Shown one piece after another: positions 34,898 to 41,652 of a stretch of DNA of 41,652 bases. A program made the position numbers and the translations under genes. Location: the NCBI GenBank assembly GCA_031261425.1, contig JAISJR010000087.1, forward strand, positions 1 to 41,652, written 5' to 3'. The notes under the pieces were generated by a model. That model worked only from the letters and a program-made list of their open reading frames with translations, had not been told where the DNA came from and did no database searches. Numbering within the stretch: the first letter of the stretch is position 1; each line of letters begins with the position of its first letter. Origin of the DNA: Planctomycetota bacterium. Lineage in GTDB: Bacteria; Planctomycetota; SZUA-567.

Positions 34898-35873
34898 TTA
34901 TATTTCTGCCGGCAATTTTATCGCACCAACGACGCATAATCGCGACAACGGATGCCGGCAATAATTGCTTGACGTGTCGTTTTATTCTCTTTATCAACGA
35001 TGGACGGCTACTCATTCGCCAATAAAACTGCCGCAAGCGCGCGAACGCCTCCGCGTTTTCCGTAATTTCGATAGCCGCAAAGTCAAGGCGTTTTTCGCAC
35101 AATATGGCGTGATTGAAGTTCGCGCTCGTGCCGCAATGCGCGCCGGAACCGTCAAAACCGATATTGTTGATAAAACTTACCGCCGGATTTAAGCATAAAC
35201 CGCCCTGTTTGAATATCGTCGCGCCCCAGAAAACCGCCCAAGTGTTCATTTCGCCGCGCGAGTTCGCTAACACCGCGCCCCATTGCCCCGGCTCGGCGCC
35301 GTCAAGATTAAATTGATAAATGTCCTCGTCCGAAAATTCACTGATTAAACGCGCGGGATTTTTCGCGAAATACTGCCAGCGGTCAGCCCACGTCCCCCAG
35401 CCCCAGCACTCCATATACCGAATGAAGAAAGCATCGGGCAAAGCGTGATTTTCAAATGGAGCAGAGTAGGCACCGATGTGCCACACTTTTTTTTCATTTT
35501 CATAAAAGTTTAGCGCGTCGTTCATATACGTCAGAAAATATGGCGAAGTAACAATATCGTCTTCCAACACAATTACTTTGCCGAAGCGATTAACCGTCGC
35601 GGTTACACCGGCAATGATTGACGAAGCGAGTCCTCGGTTACTCTCGGATTCGATAATTTTTACCTCTTTACACCATTGTTCCGCTTTCGCGACTTCCCGC
35701 GTTGCCGCAATCGCCTGTCTGACAGCGTCATTCGCATTTTCTTTGGCGCCGTCGGCATAAATAAACAGTAACGATTCTTGCGCAAGTAAATTATCCGCCA
35801 ACGCGCGCAACGTTTTTCGCGTGTGGTCAGGACGATTATACACAAACAACACAATCGGGGCGAGCGGCGACAT
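34866..35873 (-). CDS. GT2/GNT-I-type glycosyltransferase ending in G14 tract
   Basis: 335 residues. Starts MSPLAPIVLFVYNRPDHTRK; IIESESNRGLASSIIAGV and VIVLEDDIVTSPYFLTYMN (the EDD motif of GNT-I-like transferases) follow, then ECWGWGTWADRW and a basic helical tail KRIKRHVKQLLPAS. The final codons are NINYGGGGGNIR and stop, encoded by G14 (34879-34892). The stop comes only seven codons after the tract begins, which marks it as a frame accident. Losing one G joins it to the FkbM frame. ATG at 35873 with GGGAA upstream. Confidence 0.88.
   Translation of the reverse strand: MSPLAPIVLFVYNRPDHTRKTLRALADNLLAQESLLFIYADGAKENANDAVRQAIAATREVAKAEQWCKEVKIIESESNRGLASSIIAGVTATVNRFGKVIVLEDDIVTSPYFLTYMNDALNFYENEKKVWHIGAYSAPFENHALPDAFFIRYMECWGWGTWADRWQYFAKNPARLISEFSDEDIYQFNLDGAEPGQWGAVLANSRGEMNTWAVFWGATIFKQGGLCLNPAVSFINNIGFDGSGAHCGTSANFNHAILCEKRLDFAAIEITENAEAFARLRQFYWRMSSRPSLIKRIKRHVKQLLPASVVAIMRRWCDKIAGRNINYGGGGGNIR
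34879..34892 (-). repeat. Poly-G tract (G14) at glycosyltransferase/FkbM boundary
   Basis: Fourteen C on the plus strand, the longest homopolymer in the window. G14 gives a short glycosyltransferase; G13 or G16 would fuse it to FkbM. Confidence 0.95.
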
Positions 35874-35915
35874 ATCATTTCCCTTTTCAATAGAGTTTAG
35901 GCGCCGTTAGCAAAA

Positions 35916-36173
35916 TCATCTATTTGTTTTTTGCTCAACTTGTTTTTTGCTCAACAATCGTCGTATCTGTGTAATTGGCTTGGTGTATATCCTTCGCCAT
36001 ATTGGGGAGAGAAAACTCTTCGGTTTTGGGCGATAGGAACGAATAGCCGTAAAAACCTCGTCAACCACATCCTCCTTGCCGGGAATTACAATTTTTTCTC
36101 GCATTGAAATTAGGTCTGCTTCGGTGCGTAATTGTTGGTAATCAACAAAACGCCTCACTAATATCTCTAACAT
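35916..36173 (-). pseudogene. Detached C-terminal part of the upstream glycosyltransferase
   Basis: 85 residues from an ATG that overlaps the end of the upstream gene: REMLEILVRRFVDYQQLRTE, then GKEDVVDEVFTAIRSYRP and a basic tail. In its own frame the sequence continues upstream through the C9 tract as PPPAFTRE without a stop, so it is the natural end of the glycosyltransferase rather than a separate gene. Ten or seven C instead of nine would rejoin the two. It has no good ribosome site of its own. Confidence 0.75.
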
Positions 36174-37027
36174 CTCGCGAGTAAATGCAGGGGGAGGGGG
36201 GGGGTAATCAGTAAGGTTGAATAATAGACGGTTAAAATTGTAAATAATTTATATAATGAGTAATCGTTATCGGGTATCATCGACTGATGGGTCAACCGAA
36301 AAAATAACGACTTATCGCACAGGGCAATTTTACCGGCTTGAGCGACTATATTGATACACGAATGGTCGGTACCCATAAAAAGAGGATTCACCGCTTCTAA
36401 TTCAGGAAACGGGAAGTGATAAATAATTCTTGTTAGAATATCTTTTCTATATAGTCCGTAAAACATTGCGCCATCGCCAAATTTTCTCGCCAAAATTTTC
36501 ATTCTCACCAACGGAGAATCACTCATCAAGTCATCATTTGACAACGGATGCTTATAGAACTCTTGTATCGTATAATTAAGGTCAACCTTAATAACATTTT
36601 TCGGCGCGACGTGGACCAGGTCAAGATTATTTGCCATAATATCTAACATATTATGAATACTACTGGGCAGGCAGAGGTCGTGTCCGCTCATAAAAACGCA
36701 ATAATGGTTGCTTGCTTGGTCAAGAACGTCTAACCACCGTTGCTGTGTGGAGGGAGAATTATTGATTAAATGCTTGACATTGTGATGTTGGTTCGCGTAT
36801 CGCTGAATTATTTCTGACGTTCCATCCGTTGATTTATTGTCAGAAATGATGATTTCATCGGCGTCGTTGACCATCGTGTCAATGACATACCCGATATGAG
36901 ACGCTTCGTTCTTAACAAACATTAAATATGAAAATTTATGGCGGCGCGGTATTGTTAATGTTTGCATATTGACACCGTGAACGGAATTTGGTTCGCTGAA
37001 ATTAAAGGTTTGCATTTTTCTTCTCAT
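36167..37027 (-). CDS. GT2-type glycosyltransferase, currently frame-broken at C9 tract
   Basis: N-terminal GT-A fold: KFSYLMFVKNEASHIGYVID, DEIIISDNKSTDGTSEIIQ (nucleotide-sugar motif), CVFMSGHDLCLPSSI (DxD-like position) and GAMFYGLYRKDIL. After YYSTLLITPPLPLHLLARC it stops, 13 residues past the start of the C9-T-C5 tract (36190-36204). Restoring the frame adds about 80 residues. The start is uncertain: ATG at 37027 (GGGGG upstream), 37015 or 36967; the longer frame to 37108 overlaps cheV. Distinctly AT-rich compared with cheV. Confidence 0.8.
   Translation of the reverse strand: MRRKMQTFNFSEPNSVHGVNMQTLTIPRRHKFSYLMFVKNEASHIGYVIDTMVNDADEIIISDNKSTDGTSEIIQRYANQHHNVKHLINNSPSTQQRWLDVLDQASNHYCVFMSGHDLCLPSSIHNMLDIMANNLDLVHVAPKNVIKVDLNYTIQEFYKHPLSNDDLMSDSPLVRMKILARKFGDGAMFYGLYRKDILTRIIYHFPFPELEAVNPLFMGTDHSCINIVAQAGKIALCDKSLFFRLTHQSMIPDNDYSLYKLFTILTVYYSTLLITPPLPLHLLARC
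36190..36204 (-). repeat. Interrupted poly-C tract (C9-T-C5) in GT2-type gene
   Basis: Plus strand G5-A-G9. The C9 arm sets the frame: at nine the gene is truncated, at ten or seven it is full length. Confidence 0.9.
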
Positions 37028-37048
37028 TCCCCGCCCCCAAGCATTTGT

Positions 37049-37080
37049 CCCGCGTTTTAACGCGGGGCAAATTAAGGGCG
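37049..37080. repeat. Palindromic hairpin repeat, possible cheV terminator
   Basis: CCCGCGTTTTAACGCGGG is a perfect 8-bp stem palindrome, followed on the plus strand by GCAAATTAAGGGCG. A degenerate copy lies at about 23224-23257. It directly follows the cheV stop and could end or attenuate transcription into the glycan genes, though no T run is present. Confidence 0.7.
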
Positions 37081-37082
37081 AT

Positions 37083-38045
37083 TTATTTTTTCTTCGGAAA
37101 CAGTTCATCGACTTTTTTCCGCACCGCTTCGATTAACGCGCCGATGTTCGGTTTGCTGAAATAGGCGTCCGCGCCGACGCTCACGCATTTCCGCGCCATT
37201 TCGTCGTCAATCAGCGACGAGTAAATCATCACCGGAATTTCCAAATGCAATTCCTGTTTAATCCGTTTGCACAGCGACAAGCCGTCGAGCAACGGCATTT
37301 CAATATCGCTGACCACCACGTCCACCACGCCCGCCAGCGGCTTATTTTCCTTGCGGCAATCATCGACCAATTTCGTAATCGCGTTCAACGCTTCCTGACC
37401 GTTCGAGAAAATGTGGACGTTGGTAAAGCCGGAGCGTTTCATTTCGCGGTCAATCACCGAGCGAATCAGCGACGAATCCTCCGCCATAAAAACCTGTTGC
37501 TCATAGGTGGACATTGAAATGCCGGTTTCCGGCGAGGCGTCTTCCGGCGTGTACATCGCTTTTACTTTCGGGTCGTATTCGGCGATGATTTGCTCCAAGT
37601 CGGTGATGAGGATTTCGCGATTGTCGATGTTGACCGACCCGATGATGCTGTCGCAACTTTCCGACAGAAACGGATTGAGCGGCGTGAAACTCGACCACGA
37701 CAAGCGGTGAATGCGGTTGACGCCGTCGATGGCGAACGCGATGGTGGACATATTAAAACTGCAAATGAGCAACAACGACGGCTCTTTGCCGTTTTCCGGC
37801 TCCTGCAAATTGAGCGCGTCGCCGAGGTCGATAAGCGGCATCGTCTGGTCGCGGTGGAGATACACGCCGCGATATGCCCGCGGACAATTCGGCATCGCGC
37901 TGAGCGCGCCCTCCTCGAAGACGATTAACTGGCGGACTTTGGCGACGTTCACGCCGAAACTCTGCCCGCGCACGTAAAACTCGATGATTTCGACTTCGTT
38001 GGTGCCACTCTCCAACAAAATGCCTTCTCTGCGGTCTTTAGCCAT
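37083..38045 (-). CDS. cheV: CheV-type chemotaxis coupling protein (CheW-receiver)
   Basis: 320 residues. The N-terminal CheW-like domain (about 15-165) has EIIEFYVRGQSFGVNVAKVRQ, PRAYRGVYLHRDQTMPLIDL and ILITDLEQIIAEY. The C-terminal receiver domain (from about 185) has VFMAEDSSLIRSVID with the acidic pocket, VVVSDIEMPLLDG with the phosphorylated Asp, VMIYSSLIDD and AYFSKPN with the conserved Lys. It links chemoreceptors to CheA and tunes the response. No other che genes are in view. ATG at 38045, RBS AAAGGA. It heads the minus-strand run leading into the glycan genes. Confidence 0.94.
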   Translation of the reverse strand: MAKDRREGILLESGTNEVEIIEFYVRGQSFGVNVAKVRQLIVFEEGALSAMPNCPRAYRGVYLHRDQTMPLIDLGDALNLQEPENGKEPSLLLICSFNMSTIAFAIDGVNRIHRLSWSSFTPLNPFLSESCDSIIGSVNIDNREILITDLEQIIAEYDPKVKAMYTPEDASPETGISMSTYEQQVFMAEDSSLIRSVIDREMKRSGFTNVHIFSNGQEALNAITKLVDDCRKENKPLAGVVDVVVSDIEMPLLDGLSLCKRIKQELHLEIPVMIYSSLIDDEMARKCVSVGADAYFSKPNIGALIEAVRKKVDELFPKKK

Positions 38046-38257
38046 AAAATTTTCCTTTGCCGGATGCCAATAATTAGGTTAAACGGCGCGTCATTGTGCT
38101 AATCGCCGGCGGAAAAACAATGCCGAAGCCGCGCAAAATTTTCGTTATTTTCAGCAAAACTATTTTTTTTTATTTTTGGCGTTATACTGCGCGAAACGCG
38201 ACGCTGGCGCTTGCGGCGCTTTACCAAAAATTAAATCGCGCACGGAGGATTTTCAAA

Positions 38258-39301
38258 ATGATGAAACGTATGCTTGCTTTATTCTTGGCGCTCACCGGCG
38301 CGGCGTGGACGGGCGAGGAAATTCCCGCGGGCGCGTTGGATTTTATGTATGTCAATCAGGACTCGTATCGCTTCGGGCGACCGGCGATGGAAGAGCCGCT
38401 GACGGCGACCGGCGCGGCGACGATTATTCGCCTGCAATTGGAGCATTGCGACTACAACGTGGCGGTAACGCTCGACGCCGCCGACCCGGAAAAAGTCCGC
38501 GCCATCCGTAGCGTGCTGACGCCGTGGCTGTTTGATTTGGGGGCGCGCGCCGTCTGGTTTCGCGAACTCGCGACGCGCAAAATAATCGGGCAACCGGCGG
38601 TCAATCCGGCGGTCAATTCCGTCGCGCCGGTTATTGTGCCGCCCGCGCCAGCGCCGACGTTGCCCGAACAAGTCAATACGCCGGTGAAAACGTCCGCGCC
38701 GCGTCCGGCGGCGACGGATTTTGCCCCGGACTTTGCCGAAGAGGGCATCATCGTTAATCCGCAATTAAAAGTAAAACTGCGCCCGTTAGGCGAACCGGCG
38801 CCCACCGCGCCCGCGCCGAAGTCGCTCCCGACCGCATCGCTCGCGACCGAGTCGCCCGCGACGAAGCCGCTCGCGGAAGAATTGGATTTATTGGATGAGC
38901 CGGCGAAAACCGAACCGGTGAAAATTGAGCCGGTCGAGCCGACAAAAATAGAATCGACGAAAGCCGAACCCGCGAAAATTGAAAATGTCGCGGCAATTCC
39001 CGCCGCCGAAAAACCGGCTGGCGCAACGCCGGAATTTAGCGAAAACGCGCCGGTAAAAACGTCCGCGACCGCGCTTGCGCCTGCGACACCTGCGCCGGCG
39101 GCGCTTGTGCCTGTGCCTGCGGCACCTGCGGCACCGACCGCGTTACCGGCGTCGCCGCTGAAAAAAGACGAAGAAAGCGCGCCCTTGCCCGAAGTAATCG
39201 CGCCGGCGTTGCCGGAATTGCCGCCGTTCGCGCCGCTCGACGGCGAAAAGCCCGCGCCGAATTTGGACGCCGGTTTGCCGGCGTTGCCGCCGATAAATTA
39301 A
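38258..39301 (+). CDS. Secreted Pro/Ala-rich protein, unknown function
   Basis: 347 residues from the ATG at 38258, with GGAGG upstream; the longer frame from 38096 is not supported. A signal peptide (MMKRMLALFLALTGAAWTG) is followed by a compact domain of about 110 residues (TIIRLQLEHCDYNVAVTLDA, IRSVLTPWLFDLGARAVWF). About 200 residues of Pro/Ala/Glu/Lys low-complexity sequence, partly in KIEPVEPTKIEST-type repeats, complete it. It is possibly a periplasm-spanning or wall-associated protein in the TonB-linker style. No family recognised. Confidence 0.7.
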   Translation: MMKRMLALFLALTGAAWTGEEIPAGALDFMYVNQDSYRFGRPAMEEPLTATGAATIIRLQLEHCDYNVAVTLDAADPEKVRAIRSVLTPWLFDLGARAVWFRELATRKIIGQPAVNPAVNSVAPVIVPPAPAPTLPEQVNTPVKTSAPRPAATDFAPDFAEEGIIVNPQLKVKLRPLGEPAPTAPAPKSLPTASLATESPATKPLAEELDLLDEPAKTEPVKIEPVEPTKIESTKAEPAKIENVAAIPAAEKPAGATPEFSENAPVKTSATALAPATPAPAALVPVPAAPAAPTALPASPLKKDEESAPLPEVIAPALPELPPFAPLDGEKPAPNLDAGLPALPPIN

Positions 39302-39304
39302 AAA

Positions 39305-39386
39305 ATAGTTTTAAGAAATTTAAGGGGTTTAAGAATCTTACGATGCTTAAACCCCTTGCGATTCTTAAAAAACTTAAACCTCCTTC
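39305..39386. repeat. Inverted repeat with TTTAAG units, bidirectional terminator
   Basis: TTTAAG-containing units on the left (AAATTTAAGGGGTTTAAGAATC) pair with GCTTAAACCCCTTGCGATTCTTAA on the right. It lies between convergent genes and probably terminates both. The arms have the same style as the heptad family, but the core lacks GGAGTTT. Confidence 0.65.
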
Positions 39387-39391
39387 AACCG

Positions 39392-40429
39392 CTAATTATG
39401 CCGGTCTTCCGCTTCCGCGTCGGCGTTCCATTTTTCCAACAGCGCGCGGCATTTTTCCGCTTCTTGTTTCGCCAGCGCGTTGTCGGGGTCGGTTTTCAGA
39501 ATTGCCTCATACATATTGACCGCCTGCTCCATACTTTGCGCGGCGTTGCCGAGCGCCGAAAATTCGTGGCAGAGCAAGGCGCGGCGTTGCGCCAAACCGC
39601 CAATCACATTTTTCGGCGCGACCTCGTCGGGATTTTTCCGCAACCGTTGTCTGCCGGTTTCGATGCCTTCCTCAATCACGTCCAAACAGTTGCGCGCCGC
39701 GACGGCGGCTTGTTCGGTTTTCCCCGCCTGACGCAACGCGAGGGCGCTTTGATACAGCCGCCGGCTCGCGCCCTCCGCCGCCATACTCCGCCCGAACAGC
39801 GCCTCAAAATCGGCGGGATAAATGCGCGTGCAACGTTGCAACAAGCGTAGCGCCAGACCGTATTGTTCGTGCGCTTTCACGAATTCGTGCGCGTCCCACA
39901 AACTGTGTCCGTAATAAAGGCGGGCGAACGCCAGCCCGCGCAACGCAAAATAATTTTCAGGATTGAGGCGCGACGCCGTTTCATACGCGGCGACGGCGGG
40001 ATGTAGTTCCAACAAATTATAGTAGCAGTCGCCGAGGCGCCGATAAACGCCGGACGCGCTCGGATACGCTTTCGTCAGGTTGAGAAAAAGGTCGCGCGCG
40101 GCGGCGAATTGGCGGTCTTGCCGCAGTTGCTCGGCGCGTTGGAAGTCGGGATTGTCGGCGAGCGGACCTAATTTTTCCTGCCAGATTTCGTCGGTTTCGC
40201 GAAATTTTTTGCCCTCGACTTTGGCGTCGGAAAATTCCGCTTTGACCGTATTGCGCACGCGCTCGGTCAAACCGCTCGGCGCGGACGACACGCCGAGCGT
40301 CCATTCGTCTTCGGTCGGCGCGGCGGACGGCGCGCCGTTTTTCGGCGCGGACAGGTCGGCGCAACCGGCGAGCGCCAAAACCGTCCAGAAAATCAGCCCG
40401 CCGCCGCGGATAAAAATTTTGTTCTTCAT
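39392..40429 (-). CDS. TPR-containing lipoprotein
   Basis: 345 residues. Lipoprotein signal peptide with lipobox LALAGC (Cys23). The linker is followed by tetratricopeptide helices: RAEQLRQDRQFAAARDLFLN, GVYRRLGDCYYNLLELHPAV, YFALRGLAFARLYYGHS, FVKAHEQYGLALRLL and, near the end, SMEQAVNMYEAILKTDPDNA. At least four or five repeats. Probably an outer-membrane-anchored scaffold in the periplasm; partner unknown. Start at 40429 with AGAGA upstream. Confidence 0.82.
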   Translation of the reverse strand: MKNKIFIRGGGLIFWTVLALAGCADLSAPKNGAPSAAPTEDEWTLGVSSAPSGLTERVRNTVKAEFSDAKVEGKKFRETDEIWQEKLGPLADNPDFQRAEQLRQDRQFAAARDLFLNLTKAYPSASGVYRRLGDCYYNLLELHPAVAAYETASRLNPENYFALRGLAFARLYYGHSLWDAHEFVKAHEQYGLALRLLQRCTRIYPADFEALFGRSMAAEGASRRLYQSALALRQAGKTEQAAVAARNCLDVIEEGIETGRQRLRKNPDEVAPKNVIGGLAQRRALLCHEFSALGNAAQSMEQAVNMYEAILKTDPDNALAKQEAEKCRALLEKWNADAEAEDRHN

Positions 40430-40491
40430 TTTTTTTCTCTAAACGTTAGAAACGGAACTTCCCGTAACTTTATCGGCAGAAATTCCAACAA

Positions 40492-40612
40492 AGTTGAAAG
40501 AGCAGAGTTGAGAGTTAAGAGTTGAGAGTTGAGCAGTGGTTGCGCTTCGCGCATCTTAAAAATAAAACTCCGCTCTCTCAACTCTAAACTTTCAACTCTC
40601 AACTCTGCTCCC
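40492..40612. repeat. Heptad-arm inverted repeat, GAGAGTT/CAACTCT type
   Basis: GAGAGTT/AAGAGTT units on the left; CTCAACT/CTAAACT units on the right. The core GGTTGCGCTTCGCGCATCTTAAAAATAAAACTCCGC is nearly the same as at 15672-15795. It lies between the divergent lipoprotein gene and tatC, so any promoter for them must overlap it. Confidence 0.8.
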
Positions 40613-40633
40613 TAAAATTAGAGTCGGTCAACA

Positions 40634-41404
40634 ATGAATCCGCCCAACCCGCCTGCCGCGTCAATGCCTTTCGGCGAACATCTTGAAGAACTGCGCTCGC
40701 GCCTCTTCGTCATCGTGTTGACGACGGGCGCGGTTTTTGCGCTCTGTATGTTTTTTTATCGCGACCTGTGGCAACTCGCGATGTTCCCGCGCGAGCGCGC
40801 CGCGCGCTGGCTCGGCGGAACGGCGGCGGAATTGTTTCCGTTGCAATTTATGCGCCCGACGGAAGGGTTGTCGAGCGCGTTTGACTTGGCGCTGAAAATC
40901 GCGGTCGGGCTGACGTTGCCGATTATTCTGACGCAACTCTGGCTTTTCGTCGCGCCCGGTTTGACGCCGCGGGAAAAACGCGCCGTCAAGTGGACCGCCG
41001 TCGCCGGCTCCGGTTTATTTTTACTCGGCGCGGCGCTGGCGTTTTTGTATGCCGCGCCGCTCGGCTTGAGTTGGCTCGCGCATTTCGACCGCACGCTCAG
41101 CGCGACGGTAACGCAGTGGCGCGTCGATGCGTATCTCGACTTTATTTTTATGGCGTGTCTGGGCTTCGGCTTGGGCTTCGAGTTGCCGCTGGCGATGGCG
41201 GCGTTGGCGTGGACGGGCTTGCTCCCGCCGGAAAAAATCGGGCGTTACTGGCGGCAAACGCTGTTCGCGCTCCTGATTGTCGCCGCGCTCTTCACGCCGC
41301 CCGACCCCTACACGATGCTGTTGCTGGCGACCTGCCTGACGGCGCTCTACGGCGCCGGTTATTGGTTGGCGCGGCTGGTCTATAAAAGCCGAGTTGAGAG
41401 TTAA
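40634..41404 (+). CDS. tatC: Sec-independent protein translocase TatC
   Basis: 256 residues. Core receptor of the twin-arginine export system, with six predicted membrane helices. The N-terminal signature MPFGEHLEELRSRL is followed by the first helix, FVAPGLTPREKR in the cytoplasmic loop, FDLALKIAVGLTLPIILTQLWL, and FLYAAPLGLSWL with the later helices. Normal length. No tatA or tatB is visible. ATG at 40634; no good ribosome site, because the repeat element ends just upstream. Confidence 0.95.
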   Translation: MNPPNPPAASMPFGEHLEELRSRLFVIVLTTGAVFALCMFFYRDLWQLAMFPRERAARWLGGTAAELFPLQFMRPTEGLSSAFDLALKIAVGLTLPIILTQLWLFVAPGLTPREKRAVKWTAVAGSGLFLLGAALAFLYAAPLGLSWLAHFDRTLSATVTQWRVDAYLDFIFMACLGFGLGFELPLAMAALAWTGLLPPEKIGRYWRQTLFALLIVAALFTPPDPYTMLLLATCLTALYGAGYWLARLVYKSRVES

Positions 41405-41505
41405 AAGGGAAAAGGAAAAAGGGAAAAGGAAAAAGGGAAAAGGGAAAAGGAAAAAGGGAAAAGGGAAAAGGGAAAAGGGAAAAGGGAAAAGGGAAAAGGG
41501 AAAAG
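41404..41505. repeat. GGGAAAA heptamer tandem array
   Basis: About fifteen units of GGGAAAA, with GGAAAAA variants in the first half and perfect units in the second. Directly after the tatC stop, with no inverted arm seen. Confidence 0.9.
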
Positions 41506-41559
41506 TGGCGCTCTTGGGCGTTCCTTAAAACCTATCCGAATATCGAACTAATCGGCTGT

Positions 41560-41640
41560 TTGCCCCGTTAGGGGCAATCTGTCGGTAGAAAACCGCCGCC
41601 ATAAAGTCGCGTCCCGTTAGGGACGCAATGTCGGTCTAAT
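41560..41640. repeat. Tandem REP-like hairpins
   Basis: Two hairpins with the same GTTA loop: TTGCCCC-GTTA-GGGGCAA (41560-41577) and GCGTCCC-GTTA-GGGACGC (41609-41626). Each is followed by a tail of the form AAT(CT)GTCGGT. Stems differ but keep pairing, so the structure is conserved. Confidence 0.75.
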
Positions 41641-41652
41641 TATCACTAACCG

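Noticed and set aside
37028-37108. N-terminal extension of the first glycosyltransferase overlapping cheV
   Set aside because: It reads through the cheV stop and the hairpin repeat and lacks family sequence.
41404-41505. Possible CRISPR-like array
   Set aside because: The units are contiguous 7-base repeats with no spacers, so a simple tandem array.
41560-41640. Possible CRISPR repeats with one spacer
   Set aside because: Only two units, with different stem sequences; a REP-like hairpin pair fits better.

Overview
The window reads as a chromosome segment of a Gram-negative, probably anaerobic bacterium of fairly high GC. The Gram-negative reading rests on two lipoprotein signal peptides, TatC, an lpxA fragment and a lipopolysaccharide or capsule-type glycan cluster. 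The anaerobic reading rests on two radical-SAM activase-type enzymes. Gene content is compatible with a PVC-type lineage such as Planctomycetota or Lentisphaerota, but the sequence does not settle this.

Left part (1-9.1 kb): the 3' end of ruvC, an NTF2-like protein, carB preceded by a HEPN/MNT pair whose nucleotidyltransferase has lost its reading frame at the start codon, then tig-clpP-clpX. At 9.1-13.2 kb an AT-rich island of four tightly coupled genes sits behind clpX: a TIR-domain protein, a Nudix protein and two guanylate-kinase-like P-loop proteins. A second copy of the last 183 bp of clpX lies beyond it, with a scrap of lpxA between. This looks like a horizontally acquired, probably defensive cassette placed at the 3' end of clpX, and it is the best candidate here for an undescribed system.

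Middle (13.6-31.3 kb): tRNA-Met(CAT), galE, an NrdG-like activase, proS, an AmrS-like radical-SAM enzyme, a TPR lipoprotein, a PilM/PilN-like fusion followed by two large membrane-anchored proteins, metG, a secreted protein, gatB and a SprA-type putative metalloprotease.

Right part (31.3-41.6 kb): on the minus strand, cheV is followed by two GT2-type glycosyltransferases, an FkbM methyltransferase, a SAM methyltransferase, a polysaccharide deacetylase and a GT4 glycosyltransferase. Four of these carry poly-G or poly-C runs of 9-14 bases. One glycosyltransferase is frame-broken at its run, and another would fuse to the FkbM methyltransferase after loss of one G. This is a strong signature of a phase-variable surface glycan. 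Then come a Pro/Ala-rich secreted protein, a TPR lipoprotein and tatC.

Almost every larger intergenic gap holds an inverted repeat with arms made of 7-base units around a shared GGAGTTT...CGCTTCGCG core. This dispersed family cuts across operons. A nonamer-based element (two copies) and REP-like hairpins are also present.
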